DNA of 64,000 nt from Pacificitalea manganoxidans (lineage in GTDB: Bacteria > Pseudomonadota > Alphaproteobacteria > Rhodobacterales > Rhodobacteraceae), in contig NZ_CP021404.1 in NCBI RefSeq assembly GCF_002504165.1, positions 1,488,001 through 1,552,000 of the forward strand. Reading direction: 5' to 3'. The position numbers were made by a program, and so were the translations under genes. Each line of letters starts with the position of its first letter. Position 1 is the stretch's first letter. The notes below the pieces were generated by a model. It saw only the letters and a program-made list of their open reading frames with translations, made no database searches and had not been told where the DNA came from. Of this stretch, positions 44,037 through 52,961 are shown in pieces.

Positions 44037-44816
44037 GTGACGGGACTAAATCCGCAATCGGCGGCGCAGGTGGGGTTTGACCTTGCTGGCCGCACCGCTT
44101 TGGTAACCGGCGCGTCGTCCGGCTTGGGCGTGCATTTCGCCCGGTGTCTTGCCGGTCATGGGGCGCGGGTGGCCGTGGCTGCCCGGCGTGCCGAAAAGGT
44201 CGCGACGCTCGCCGAGGAGATCAACGCCAGCGGTGGTGAGGCCGAGGCTCTGCGTCTTGACGTGACCGATGCGGCGTCGGTGGCCGAGGCTTTCGAGGGG
44301 CGTTGCTTCGACATCGTCGTGAACAATGCGGGCATCGCCTTCAACGGTCCCGCGCTGGACACGCCGGAGCAGGACTGGCGGCAGGTGATCGACACCGATC
44401 TGACCGGTGTCTTTCTGGTGTCGCAGGCGGCGGCGCGGGCGATGGTCGCCGCGCAGCGGGGCGGCAGCATCATCAACATCGCCTCTATTCTGGGCAAGCG
44501 CGTGGCGGGTGGACTGTCGGCCTATGCCGCGGCCAAGGCAGCGGTGGTGCAGCTGACCCGCGCCAACGCGCTGGAATGGGCCCGCCACGACATCCGCGTC
44601 AACGCGATCTGCCCCGGCTACATCGAAACCGACATCAACCGCGACTTTTTCGCAACCGAGGCAGGCCAGAAGCTGGTGCGCCGCATCCCCATCCGCCGCT
44701 TGGGCCAGATGGAGGATCTATCTGCGCCGCTGCTGCTGCTGGCCTCGGATCACAGCCGGTTCATGACCGGCTCGGAGCTGGTGGTCGACGGCGGCCATCT
44801 GGTCACTTCACTTTAA
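44037..44816 (+). CDS. Short-chain dehydrogenase/reductase
   Basis: 259 residues. A classical SDR: nucleotide motif TGASSGLG, NNAG, catalytic Ser in IINIASILG, and YAAAKAAV with the Tyr-x-x-x-Lys pair; the C-terminus SRFMTGSELVVDGGHLVTSL closes as usual. It probably oxidises a hydroxyacyl intermediate with NAD(P). I chose the GTG at 44037 because GGAGG lies five bases upstream; ATGs at 43992 and 44025 have no such site, and the former would overlap the putative TetR operator. First gene of a plus-strand catabolic operon. Confidence 0.9.
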   Translation: MTGLNPQSAAQVGFDLAGRTALVTGASSGLGVHFARCLAGHGARVAVAARRAEKVATLAEEINASGGEAEALRLDVTDAASVAEAFEGRCFDIVVNNAGIAFNGPALDTPEQDWRQVIDTDLTGVFLVSQAAARAMVAAQRGGSIINIASILGKRVAGGLSAYAAAKAAVVQLTRANALEWARHDIRVNAICPGYIETDINRDFFATEAGQKLVRRIPIRRLGQMEDLSAPLLLLASDHSRFMTGSELVVDGGHLVTSL

Positions 44817-44826
44817 GGAACGCCCC

Positions 44827-46035
44827 ATGGATTTCGCGATTTCCCCCGAGATTGAGGACTACCGCACCCGTATTGCCCGCTTTGTCGAGGATGAGATCAT
44901 TCCTCACGAGGCCGACCGCAGCGCCTATGACGCCCATGGAAACATCGATGAGACGCTGCTGGGAACGCTGCGCGATAAGGCCAAGGCGGCGGGTCTGTGG
45001 TGTTTGCAGCTCAAGCCCGAGACTGGCGGCAAGGGGCTGGGCAAGGTCGGGATGGCGGTCTGCTACGAGGAAATGAACCGCTCGATTTTCGGGCCGGTGG
45101 TTTTTAACTCCGCCGCCCCGGACGACGGCAATATGATGGTGCTGGAACAGGCCGCGACCGATGCGCAGAAGGCGCGCTGGCTTGCGCCCATCGTCGACGG
45201 GCGTGTGCGCTCGGCTTTCGCGATGACCGAGCCGGGTCCGGGCTCGGGCTCCGATCCGTCGATGATGCTGACCAAGGCCGAGCGGAAGGGCGATAAATAC
45301 GTCATCACCGGGCGCAAATGGTTCATCACCGGTGCGGAGTCGGCGCAGCATTTCATCCTGATGGCGCGCACCTCCGACGATCCGCGACGGGGGCTTACGG
45401 CCTTCCTTTTCGACCGGGACCAGCCCGGCTGGCACATCGACCGGCGCATCCCGATCATGGGTCCCGAAGAGCATGGCGGCCATTGCGAGCTGGTTTTCGA
45501 CGGGCTGGAGGTCGATGCCGACAACGTGCTGCTGGGCGAGGGGCTGGGCCTTAAGGTCACGCAGATGCGTCTGGGTCCGGCGCGGCTGACCCATTGCATG
45601 CGCTGGCTGGGCCTGTCCAAACGCTCGGTCGAGATTGCGCAGGACTACGCCGCGCATCGCTATGCCTTTGGCGAGCGCCTGATCGAGCGCGAGAGCATCC
45701 GCCAGATGCTGGGCGATCTGGCCATGAAGATCGAGATCGGGCGGCTTCTGGTGATGAAGGCAGCGTGGGCGCTCGATCAGGGAAGCTATGCGCGCAAGGA
45801 GGTCTCGATGGCCAAGGTGCACGTCGCTAACCTGCTGCATCAGGCCGCTGATACCGGCATCCAGATCAACGGCGCCCGCGGCTATTCCACCGACACCCCG
45901 CTTGAATGGATCTACCGATATGCCCGGCAGGCGCGCTTGGTCGATGGCGCGGACGAGGTCCACAAAATGGTCTTGGAGCGGTTCCTGAGCAAGGAGCACC
46001 GGGACTTCTGGAACTGGGAGGTCGCCAGCAGCTGA
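44827..46035 (+). CDS. Acyl-CoA dehydrogenase
   Basis: 402 residues. FAD-dependent oxidation of acyl-CoA to the enoyl form. Present are AFAMTEPGPGSGSDPSMM, GRKWFITGAESAQHFILMART and the C-terminal INGARGYSTDTPLEWIYRYARQARLVDGADEVHKMVLERFL, resembling the ACAD10/11-like group that often travels with phosphotransferase genes such as the one 1.6 kb downstream. The ribosome site AAGGAACGCCCC begins 2 bases after the SDR stop, so the genes are in one operon. The substrate is not deducible; the pattern suggests a branched or cyclic carboxylate CoA-ester. Confidence 0.94.
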   Translation: MDFAISPEIEDYRTRIARFVEDEIIPHEADRSAYDAHGNIDETLLGTLRDKAKAAGLWCLQLKPETGGKGLGKVGMAVCYEEMNRSIFGPVVFNSAAPDDGNMMVLEQAATDAQKARWLAPIVDGRVRSAFAMTEPGPGSGSDPSMMLTKAERKGDKYVITGRKWFITGAESAQHFILMARTSDDPRRGLTAFLFDRDQPGWHIDRRIPIMGPEEHGGHCELVFDGLEVDADNVLLGEGLGLKVTQMRLGPARLTHCMRWLGLSKRSVEIAQDYAAHRYAFGERLIERESIRQMLGDLAMKIEIGRLLVMKAAWALDQGSYARKEVSMAKVHVANLLHQAADTGIQINGARGYSTDTPLEWIYRYARQARLVDGADEVHKMVLERFLSKEHRDFWNWEVASS

Positions 46036-46080
46036 TTTCGGCAATTCAGTAAAACATCAAGGCATGAGGAGGTGCCGAAC

Positions 46081-47664
46081 ATGTTCGAAGACCTGCATCT
46101 TGCGGCTCGTGCCGCGAATTTCCGGCCCCTGACGCCGCTCGATCTGTTGGACCGCACCATCGAGGTGCATGGCCAACGTCCCGCCGTGGCGTGGCACGAT
46201 CATATCTGGACCTATGCCGAATTCGGCGCGCTGGTGGCGCGCATGGCCGACTGGCTGCGCGCGCAGGGCGTGGGGCGCGGTGACGTGGTGTCGGTCATGC
46301 TGACCAATCGCCCCGAAATGCTGGCCGCGCATTTCGCGGTCCCGGCGCTGGGCGCGGTGCTCAATACGTTGAACACGCGGCTCTCGGCGGAGGAGATCGC
46401 CTATATCCTCGATCATGCCGGCAGCACACTTGTGCTGTGCGAGACCCGGACCGCCGGGGCGCTTGCGGAGGCGCGTGTGCCGGTCACCCGGCTCTGCGAC
46501 GCGCCGGGGCAACCAGCGGCAGAGGAGGGCGGCCTCGATCTGTTCCACGGGCCGGTGCCGGTGTTCGACTGGGCGGACAATGTCCTGTCCGAAACCCAAG
46601 CCATTTCGCTCAACTACACATCGGGCACGACAGGCCGCCCCAAGGGGGTGATCTGCACCCATCGCGGCGCCTATCTGAACGCGATCGGCAATGTCCTGTC
46701 GCTGGGATACACCACGGCGACCAGCTACCTTTGGACGCTGCCGATGTTTCATTGCAACGGCTGGTGTCACACATGGGGCGTCACCGCAGCCGGTGGTCTG
46801 CATGTCTGTTTGGAGCAGGTCGAGCCAGCGCCGATCCTTAGTCTGATTGACCGACATCGTGTCACTCACATGTGCTGTGCGCCGGTGGTTTTATACATGA
46901 TCCTCGATCATGGTGGCAGCGGGCCTGCGCACCGGGTCAAGGTGACGACCGGCGGCGCCGCCCCGACGCCCACCCTGCTGGCAGGGATGGAGGAGCGCGG
47001 CTTTGACCTCGTGCATGGCTACGGTCTGACCGAAAGCTACGGCCCCGCCACGTTCAACGACCCCGGAGAAGACGCGCCCGGCACCGTCGAGGCCCGCGCG
47101 GCGCTGCTGGCGCGACAGGGCTACCGGCACACCACGACCGGCGGCATCGCCGTTGTCGACGAGGCGGGCAACGAAGTGCCCCGCGACGGCGTGACGGAGG
47201 GCGAGATCGTCCTGCGCGGCAACACGGTGATGGCTGGGTATTTCCGCGACGCCGAGGCGACCGAGGCCAGTTTCGCAGGCGGTCATCTGCACACCGGCGA
47301 TCTGGCCGTGCGCCACCCCGACGGCCAGATAGAGATCCGCGACCGGGCCAAGGATGTGGTCATCTCGGGCGGCGAGAACATCTCGAGCATCGAGGTTGAG
47401 ACCGTGCTGCACAAACATCCCGACGTGCTGCTGGCCGCCGTGGTCGCCGTGCCGCATGACAAATGGGGCGAGACGCCTTGGGCCTTTGTGGAGCCGCGCA
47501 AGGGCGCCAGCCTGACCGAGGCCGATTTGGAGGTGTTCTGCCGCGGGTATCTGTCCGGCTTCAAACGGCCCCGTCGCTTCGTCTTCGGTGAACTGCCGAA
47601 AACAGCCACGGGCAAGATCCAGAAATTCCTGTTGCGGGAAACCGCCAAGAAAATGGTGACCTGA
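46081..47664 (+). CDS. AMP-forming acyl-CoA synthetase
   Basis: 527 residues of the ANL superfamily: P-loop YTSGTTGRPKGV (about 180-191), VHGYGLTESYGPATFND, HTGDLAVRHPDGQIEIRDRAKDVVISGGENISS, and the catalytic Lys in the C-terminal TGKIQKFLLRE. It activates a carboxylic acid to its CoA thioester via an acyl-adenylate, so it would act first on the acid brought in by the downstream TRAP system. GAGGAGG lies 8 bases before the chosen ATG; a GTG three codons earlier lies inside that site. The next gene overlaps its stop (TGATG). Confidence 0.94.
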   Translation: MFEDLHLAARAANFRPLTPLDLLDRTIEVHGQRPAVAWHDHIWTYAEFGALVARMADWLRAQGVGRGDVVSVMLTNRPEMLAAHFAVPALGAVLNTLNTRLSAEEIAYILDHAGSTLVLCETRTAGALAEARVPVTRLCDAPGQPAAEEGGLDLFHGPVPVFDWADNVLSETQAISLNYTSGTTGRPKGVICTHRGAYLNAIGNVLSLGYTTATSYLWTLPMFHCNGWCHTWGVTAAGGLHVCLEQVEPAPILSLIDRHRVTHMCCAPVVLYMILDHGGSGPAHRVKVTTGGAAPTPTLLAGMEERGFDLVHGYGLTESYGPATFNDPGEDAPGTVEARAALLARQGYRHTTTGGIAVVDEAGNEVPRDGVTEGEIVLRGNTVMAGYFRDAEATEASFAGGHLHTGDLAVRHPDGQIEIRDRAKDVVISGGENISSIEVETVLHKHPDVLLAAVVAVPHDKWGETPWAFVEPRKGASLTEADLEVFCRGYLSGFKRPRRFVFGELPKTATGKIQKFLLRETAKKMVT

Positions 47665-48710
47665 TGAGCAGCCTTGATACTGCGGCGTTGCGCGACTGGC
47701 TGAGCCGCCAGTTTCCCGACGATGGCGGCGCGGACGCCGAATTGACGTGCGAGCCGATCAGCGGCGGGCAGTCCAACCCCACCTATTTCGTGACTTGGGG
47801 TCCGCGGCGGCTGGTGCTTCGGCGCAAGCCTGCGGGGGCGATCCTGCCCGGCGCTCACGCCATCGAGCGGGAGTTTCGGGTGCTCCGCGCGCTGGAAGAC
47901 ACGAACGTCCCCGTGCCCCGCGCGCTGATGCTGGAGGAGGATGCCTGGGTTCTGGGCACGCCCTTCTATGTGATGGAGCGGCTCGACGGGCGTGTCTTTT
48001 CGGACTGCGCGTTGCCCGGTCTGAGCGCTGAGGACCGGCGGGCGATGTATCTGTCCATGGCCGAAACGCTGGCCCGGCTTCATGCGGTGCGTCCCGACGC
48101 GGTGGGGCTGAGCGATTATGGCCGGCCCGGCGGCTATTTCGAGCGGCAGCTAAAACGGTGGAGCGCGCAATATGCCGACTCGCCCGGTCCGCGCATTCCT
48201 GCGCTCGACCAGATGGTGGATTGGCTGCCCGCCAACATGCCCGCCGATGACGGTGCGGTGTCCATTGCGCATGGGGATTTCCGGCTGGGCAACATGATGT
48301 TCCACCCCACCGAGCCGCGGGTCATTGCGGTGCTCGACTGGGAACTGTCGACGCTGGGCCATCCGCTGGCGGATCTAGGCTTCTGCGTGATGCCTTGGCA
48401 GACCGCGCCCGACGAATATGGCGGCATTCTGGGGCTCGACAGGGCGGCGCTGGGCATTCCCACGCGCGCCGAATTCGTGGCGCATTACCACGCCCATGCG
48501 CGCCCGACGGCGGACCTGACCCGCTTTCATCTGGCCTTCGCGCTTTTCCGTTTTGCCGTGATTTTCGTAGGCATCGCTGATCGTGCGGGCGCGGGCAACG
48601 CCGCCTCGGACGAGGCGGCAGAATTGGGCCCGCTGGCCGAGCGCTTCGCCATCCGCGCCGTTGAGGCCGCCGGTCTCGATCCGACACATGAGGCAGATCC
48701 GAGCCGATAG
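47664..48710 (+). CDS. Aminoglycoside-phosphotransferase-like kinase (ACAD10/11-associated)
   Basis: 348 residues. Kinase-like fold with ISGGQSNPTYFV, FYVMERLDGRVF, IAHGDFRLGNMMF (catalytic Asp and metal Asn) and VIAVLDWELSTLGHPLADLGF (metal Asp). This family is fused to or adjoins acyl-CoA dehydrogenases of the ACAD10/11 type. Human ACAD10 and ACAD11 were reported to handle 4-hydroxy acids by phosphorylating the hydroxyacyl-CoA before elimination. By that analogy it may phosphorylate a 4-hydroxyacyl-CoA here. One-base overlap with the acyl-CoA synthetase gene. Antibiotic resistance is not implied. Confidence 0.88.
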   Translation: MSSLDTAALRDWLSRQFPDDGGADAELTCEPISGGQSNPTYFVTWGPRRLVLRRKPAGAILPGAHAIEREFRVLRALEDTNVPVPRALMLEEDAWVLGTPFYVMERLDGRVFSDCALPGLSAEDRRAMYLSMAETLARLHAVRPDAVGLSDYGRPGGYFERQLKRWSAQYADSPGPRIPALDQMVDWLPANMPADDGAVSIAHGDFRLGNMMFHPTEPRVIAVLDWELSTLGHPLADLGFCVMPWQTAPDEYGGILGLDRAALGIPTRAEFVAHYHAHARPTADLTRFHLAFALFRFAVIFVGIADRAGAGNAASDEAAELGPLAERFAIRAVEAAGLDPTHEADPSR

Positions 48711-48733
48711 GCCAAGACCCGAAAGGTCGTGAC

Positions 48734-49267
48734 ATGAAACTGCTCAGACGTATCGAATACATCAATGTGCTGATCGGCAAGGCGGTGTCCTTCCTGATTT
48801 GGATCGGCATCGTCGTTCTGTGCTGGGAGGTGGTCGCCCGGTATGTCTTTGGCGCGCCTACGATCTGGGCGCATGGCTACACCCAGCGCATCTTTGGCGC
48901 CTATTTCGTGATGGTGGGCGCCTATACGCTGATCCGCCGCAACCATGTCCGTGTGGACCTGCTGCTGGGCACCGCGTCGCCACGGTTCAACGCCTTTCTC
49001 GATCTGGTCAACTGCGCCTTCCTCATCGTCTGGGGCGTCGTTCTGGTCTGGGAAGGCTTCTGGCTGTTCGAGGACGCTTGGCGCTTCAACGAACTGGACG
49101 ACAGCGTGCTGCGCCACCCCATGTGGCCGATCAAGCTTTCGCTGTTTCTGGGCGCGCTGCTCATTACCGTCCAGGGGGTGATCGAGGCGGTCCGCTCGCT
49201 GGTGCTGATCGTCAATCCCGACGCCGATATTGGTCCCGCCGACGCACAGGGGAGCGAAATTCTATGA
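48734..49267 (+). CDS. TRAP transporter small permease (DctQ-type)
   Basis: 177 residues with four membrane helices (IEYINVLIGKAVSFLIWIGIVVLCWEVVARYVF; IFGAYFVMVGAYTLI; FLDLVNCAFLIVWGVVLVW; LSLFLGALLITVQGVIEAV) and the usual RRNHVRVDLL after helix 2. It forms the membrane unit of a sodium-driven TRAP importer with the DctM gene, which overlaps by 4 bases (ATGA), and the binding protein gene further on. It follows the kinase gene by 23 bases, tying transport to the acyl-CoA enzymes. Confidence 0.92.
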   Translation: MKLLRRIEYINVLIGKAVSFLIWIGIVVLCWEVVARYVFGAPTIWAHGYTQRIFGAYFVMVGAYTLIRRNHVRVDLLLGTASPRFNAFLDLVNCAFLIVWGVVLVWEGFWLFEDAWRFNELDDSVLRHPMWPIKLSLFLGALLITVQGVIEAVRSLVLIVNPDADIGPADAQGSEIL

Positions 49268-50571
49268 GCGCTGAAATCCTCACCATTGGCATGTTCGGAA
49301 TGGTGCTTGTCGCCATCCTGTCCGGCGTATCGCTGGCCTTTGCGATGGGCGGCACCGCCGTGATCTTTGGCCTGCTGACCTTTGGCAGCTACGGCATGTA
49401 TTCCATTGTCACGACGATGTTCGGCTCCATGTGGTCGATCCTGCTATCGGCGATCCCGTTGTTTGTTTTCATCGGGGTGGCGCTGGCACGCTCAAAGATC
49501 GCGCATGACCTATACCATGCCTTTTATCTCTGGTCGGGCCGCACCAATGGCGGTCTGCTGCTGGGCACCGCAGGGTTCGCCGCGACGCTTTCTGCGATGA
49601 CCGGTAGCTGCGCGGCCTCGACCATGACGACCGGCCTTGTCGGCATCCCGGCAATGGACAAGCGCGGCTACGACCGGTCCTTTGTTCTGGGCACCATCGG
49701 CGCCTCCGGGACGCTGGGCATCCTTATCCCGCCATCGATCACGCTGATCATCATCGGCATGCAGACCGGCCAGTCTGTCGGGCGGCTGTTCTTGGGCGGT
49801 CTGGTTTCGGGGTTGCTGCTGCTGGGCATGTTCCTCGCCTATGTCGCGCTCCGCAGCTACATGCGGCCCGAACTGGCCCCCGGCGCCGCGGAGGTAGCGC
49901 CGCTGCGCGAGCGGGTGCGCGCCCTGCGGTCGGTCTTTTTGCCGCTCGTCATCATCCTGTCGGTGTTGATCTCGATCTTTGCCGGCATCGCCACCCCGAC
50001 CGAGGCCGCCGCCGTCGGTGCCGCCGCCGTGGTCATTTCGGTCGCGATCCGGCGGGAACTGAACTGGACCTACATCAAAACCGTCAGCTACGAGACCGCC
50101 GCGATGACCGGGATGGTGATCTGGATCGTCTTTGGCGCCAGCGCCTTCATCGCCGTCTACGGCGGGGCAGGGGGCACAACCTTCATGCAGAACTTCCTGC
50201 GCGACCTCGACGTGTCGCCGCTGATGATGATCGTGATCCTGCAGGCCGTGACCCTGGTGCTGGGCATGTTTCTCGACCCGATCGGGATCATCCTGCTGAT
50301 GCTGCCGATCTTCTTTCCCATCGTGGTCGAACTTGGCTTCGATCCGATCTGGTTCTGCATCCTGTTCCAGTTGAACCTGTGCATCGGATACATCTCGCCG
50401 CCGTTCGGCTATAACCTGTTCTACCTGAAGATCCTGAGCCCGGAGACGCCGATCAGCGCGATCTACCGCGCGATCACCCCCTTCTTCCTGCTCATGCTTT
50501 TGACCGGGGCGCTGATCTTCGTGTTCCCGCAAATCATCACCAGTTTCACCGATCTTCCGAAGCGGCTCTGA
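49264..50571 (+). CDS. TRAP transporter large permease (DctM-type)
   Basis: 435 residues, about 12 membrane helices. Typical segments: SAIPLFVFIGVALARS, TAGFAATLSAMTGSCAASTMTTG (the SGSSAA-like hairpin), GTLGILIPPSITLIIIG, IATPTEAAAVGAAAV, FLDPIGIILLMLPIFFPIV and YISPPFGYNLF. It carries the substrate and Na+ ions across the inner membrane, accepting cargo from the periplasmic protein encoded next. Start ATG at 49264 overlaps the DctQ stop; the frame is open upstream but lies in another reading of dctQ. Confidence 0.95.
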   Translation: MSAEILTIGMFGMVLVAILSGVSLAFAMGGTAVIFGLLTFGSYGMYSIVTTMFGSMWSILLSAIPLFVFIGVALARSKIAHDLYHAFYLWSGRTNGGLLLGTAGFAATLSAMTGSCAASTMTTGLVGIPAMDKRGYDRSFVLGTIGASGTLGILIPPSITLIIIGMQTGQSVGRLFLGGLVSGLLLLGMFLAYVALRSYMRPELAPGAAEVAPLRERVRALRSVFLPLVIILSVLISIFAGIATPTEAAAVGAAAVVISVAIRRELNWTYIKTVSYETAAMTGMVIWIVFGASAFIAVYGGAGGTTFMQNFLRDLDVSPLMMIVILQAVTLVLGMFLDPIGIILLMLPIFFPIVVELGFDPIWFCILFQLNLCIGYISPPFGYNLFYLKILSPETPISAIYRAITPFFLLMLLTGALIFVFPQIITSFTDLPKRL

Positions 50572-50606
50572 CCCGTTTCGGCAGCCGCCGCCCCGCAGGA
50601 GGAGTT

Positions 50607-50648
50607 ATGCGGAGCGGTCCCTTAACGTTAGTGGAGGACCTAACATGA
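50607..50648 (+). CDS. Possible 13-codon leader ORF overlapping the dctP start
   Basis: ATG at 50607 with a strong upstream AGGAGGAG (50597-50604) opens MRSGPLTLVEDLT and stops at TGA 50646-50648, overlapping the dctP ATG (50645) as ATGA. The dctP ribosome site lies inside the ORF and within possible stems (GTTAG 50627-50631 / CTAAC 50640-50644; GGTCC 50616-50620 / GGACC 50636-50640). This could tune dctP translation. It may also be chance. Confidence 0.35.
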   Translation: MRSGPLTLVEDLT

Positions 50649-51697
50649 CGTTGAACAAGCAGTCGCTTTCCCGGCGAAACCTTCTGACCGCAGGTGCGGC
50701 AGCGGGTGTCGGCTCGGTTCTGGCCGCGCCCGCGGCCATCGCCCAAGGCAAGACCACCTGGCGGATGCAGACCCACTGGCCTACGGGCAACTGGTATTAC
50801 GAGGACGTTTTCGTCAACTTCGCCAACCGCGTGACCGAGGCCACCGGCGGCGAGCTGACCATCGAACCCGTCCAGAACGACGGCATCGTGCCCACCGGCG
50901 AAGTGCTGAACGCGGTCCGCCGCGGGCTGCTGGAAAGCGCGTTCATCTACCCGTCCTACTGGATGGGGCGGATCCCCGTCGCGGGCCATCTCAACGGCAA
51001 TATCGGCACCTTCGGCAGCCACGAAGAAATGCACATGTTCATGTATGAGATGGGCGCGCTGGATATCATCCGCGAGGCCTATGCCGAACAGGGTGTCTAT
51101 CAGGCAGGCCCCGTGTCCTATGCCGGTCTGGCGCTCTATTCCAACCGCCCGCTGGTGACCAAGGAAGACTTCGCTGGTTGGCGTGTGCGCTCCACCGGCA
51201 CCGCCGCGATGGTGTTCGAGAAGATGGGCGCCTCGCCAGTGTCGATCCCGGGCGGCGAGCTTTATCAGGCGCTGCAAACCGGCGTTGTCGAAGGGGCGCA
51301 TTGGGGCTCGATCTCGACCGGTTGGGGCATGAACTTCCAGGAAGTGACCAAGTATATCGTTCAGCCCGATCTTGTGAGCCAGCTAAATGGCGAGGTCATG
51401 GTCGGCATGGAGCCGTGGAACGCGATTGGCGACGATCTGAAGGCGACCTTCAACGAGGTCGTCCGGGCCACCAGCGCCGATGCCAGCGCGCATTTCCTGC
51501 ATCAGGATCTCGTGCGTAAGGACGAGTTCGTCAATGAGCTTGGCGGCGAGATCACCAATCTCGACCCCGCCGTGGTCGAGGAGCTTCGCGTCAAGTCGAT
51601 GGAAGTGGTCGACGAGTTCGCCGAGCGTGACCCCGACTATTCGGGCCGCGTGGCCGAGTTGCTGCACGAATTCATGCGTCTGACCGGCAAGGCCTGA
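50645..51697 (+). CDS. TRAP transporter substrate-binding protein (DctP family)
   Basis: 350 residues. A twin-arginine signal (SRRNLLTAGAAAGVGSVLAAPAAIA) shows export of a folded protein, as for many TRAP binding proteins of the organic-acid kind. The mature part starts TWRMQTHWPTGNWYYEDVFVNFANRV and carries the ligand Arg region (GWRVRSTGTAAMVFEKMGASPVSIPGGELYQALQTGVVEGAHW). That Arg normally grips a carboxylate, in line with the acid-activating genes upstream. GGAGGACCTAAC precedes the ATG. It follows dctM by 73 bases. A stem-loop at 51710-51728 follows the stop. Confidence 0.94.
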   Translation: MTLNKQSLSRRNLLTAGAAAGVGSVLAAPAAIAQGKTTWRMQTHWPTGNWYYEDVFVNFANRVTEATGGELTIEPVQNDGIVPTGEVLNAVRRGLLESAFIYPSYWMGRIPVAGHLNGNIGTFGSHEEMHMFMYEMGALDIIREAYAEQGVYQAGPVSYAGLALYSNRPLVTKEDFAGWRVRSTGTAAMVFEKMGASPVSIPGGELYQALQTGVVEGAHWGSISTGWGMNFQEVTKYIVQPDLVSQLNGEVMVGMEPWNAIGDDLKATFNEVVRATSADASAHFLHQDLVRKDEFVNELGGEITNLDPAVVEELRVKSMEVVDEFAERDPDYSGRVAELLHEFMRLTGKA

Positions 51698-51709
51698 CCC
51701 CACAGGGCG

Positions 51710-51728
51710 GGGGCCCATTGCGGGCCCC
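51710..51728 (+). terminator. Possible weak terminator after dctP
   Basis: GGGGCCC (51710-51716), loop ATTGC, GGGCCCC (51722-51728), then only TTA. It may attenuate rather than end transcription into the quinone reductase gene. Confidence 0.4.
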
Positions 51729-51825
51729 TTAGCCACCTCTCCATCATGTCGCTCATCAGGCGATGCGCAAAGCCGCGTTTTGATACCGGCGCCCGGGCAC
51801 ATGCCCCACATGCCGAGGCTGACCA

Positions 51826-52815
51826 ATGCACCTTCCCAAAACCATGCGTGTAGTCGAAATTTCGCAATACGGTGGGCCCGAGGTGCTGCAATCCGCCACC
51901 CGGCCCGTGCCGCAGCCCGGTCCGGGGCAGATCCTGATCCGGCTCAGCCATGCCGGTGTGAACCGTCCCGACGCGTTGCAGCGCGCGGGCAATTACGCCC
52001 CGCCCCCCGGTGCCTCGCCGATCCCCGGCCTAGAAGGCGCGGGCCATGTCGCCGCTCTGGGCGAGGGCGTAACCCGTTGGCAGGTGGGCGATGCGGTGAC
52101 CGGGTTGCTGCCCGGTGGCGGTTACGCGGACTATGCCGTGACCCATGCCGACCACGCCCTGCCGGTGCCCAAGGGCCTGTCGATGGCGCAGGCCGCGGCG
52201 CTGTGCGAGACCTACTACACGGTTTGGACCAACGTATTCATGCGCGGGGGCCTAAAGGCGGGGGAGCGTTTTCTTGTCCACGGTGGCTCGTCGGGGATCG
52301 GCACGACCGCGATCCAGCTTGCCGCGTTGCGCGGCGCACAGGTGTTCGCCACCGCCGGATCGCCTGTGAAATGCGAAACTTGCAAGGCGCTGGGCGCGGA
52401 GCGGGCGATCAACTACCGTGATACCGATTATGTCGAGGTCATGAAGGCCGAGGGCGGTGCGCATCTCATCCTCGACATGGTGGGCGGCCCCTATATGGCG
52501 CGCAACTTGGATGCTTTGGCAGATGACGGGCGTCTTGTGCAAATCGCTTTCCTGCAGGGCGCCGAGATGCAGCTCAACATGACCCAGCTCATGACCCGGC
52601 GGCTGACCATCACCGGCTCCACCCTGCGACCCCAAAGCGATGCAGCGAAGGCCAGGATCGCCGAGGCGCTGCTGACTGAGGCTTGGCCACATCTGGAGGC
52701 GGGTCGCATCGCGCCGGTAATGGACTCGGTCTATCCTCTGGACAAGGCCGCCGAAGCCCACGCGCGGCTGGAGACGTCCGAGCATATCGGCAAGATCGTG
52801 TTACAGGTGGCGTAG
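51826..52815 (+). CDS. Quinone oxidoreductase-like zinc-free MDR (PIG3/Qor family)
   Basis: 329 residues of the medium-chain dehydrogenase superfamily without the zinc ligands. VEISQYGGPEVLQSATRPVPQPGPGQILIRLSHAGVNRPDALQRAG is the N-terminal catalytic lobe; LVHGGSSGIGTTAIQLAALRGAQVFATAGSPVK is the NADPH fold. PIG3-like enzymes reduce quinones or enones with NADPH. It trails the TRAP operon by 128 bases with a weak GAGG site, so it may belong to that operon (reducing an enoyl intermediate) or stand alone. A LysR gene follows on the same strand. Confidence 0.9.
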   Translation: MHLPKTMRVVEISQYGGPEVLQSATRPVPQPGPGQILIRLSHAGVNRPDALQRAGNYAPPPGASPIPGLEGAGHVAALGEGVTRWQVGDAVTGLLPGGGYADYAVTHADHALPVPKGLSMAQAAALCETYYTVWTNVFMRGGLKAGERFLVHGGSSGIGTTAIQLAALRGAQVFATAGSPVKCETCKALGAERAINYRDTDYVEVMKAEGGAHLILDMVGGPYMARNLDALADDGRLVQIAFLQGAEMQLNMTQLMTRRLTITGSTLRPQSDAAKARIAEALLTEAWPHLEAGRIAPVMDSVYPLDKAAEAHARLETSEHIGKIVLQVA

Positions 52816-52961
52816 CAACATCCTCGGAGGCGCCATCTGAGGGCCGTCTGCGCCGTTCGCGACGCAGAGGTATCATACGACCGCGTTTGCAGATTTCGCC
52901 TCGCTCAATATACCTTCTGTGCTATCAAAGATTGGTGACAACGCCAAGTGGATAGCAAATT

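Noticed and set aside
47664-48710. Aminoglycoside resistance kinase.
   Set aside because: The fold is shared, but the context with an ACAD10/11-like dehydrogenase and acyl-CoA synthetase points to metabolic acyl-CoA chemistry.
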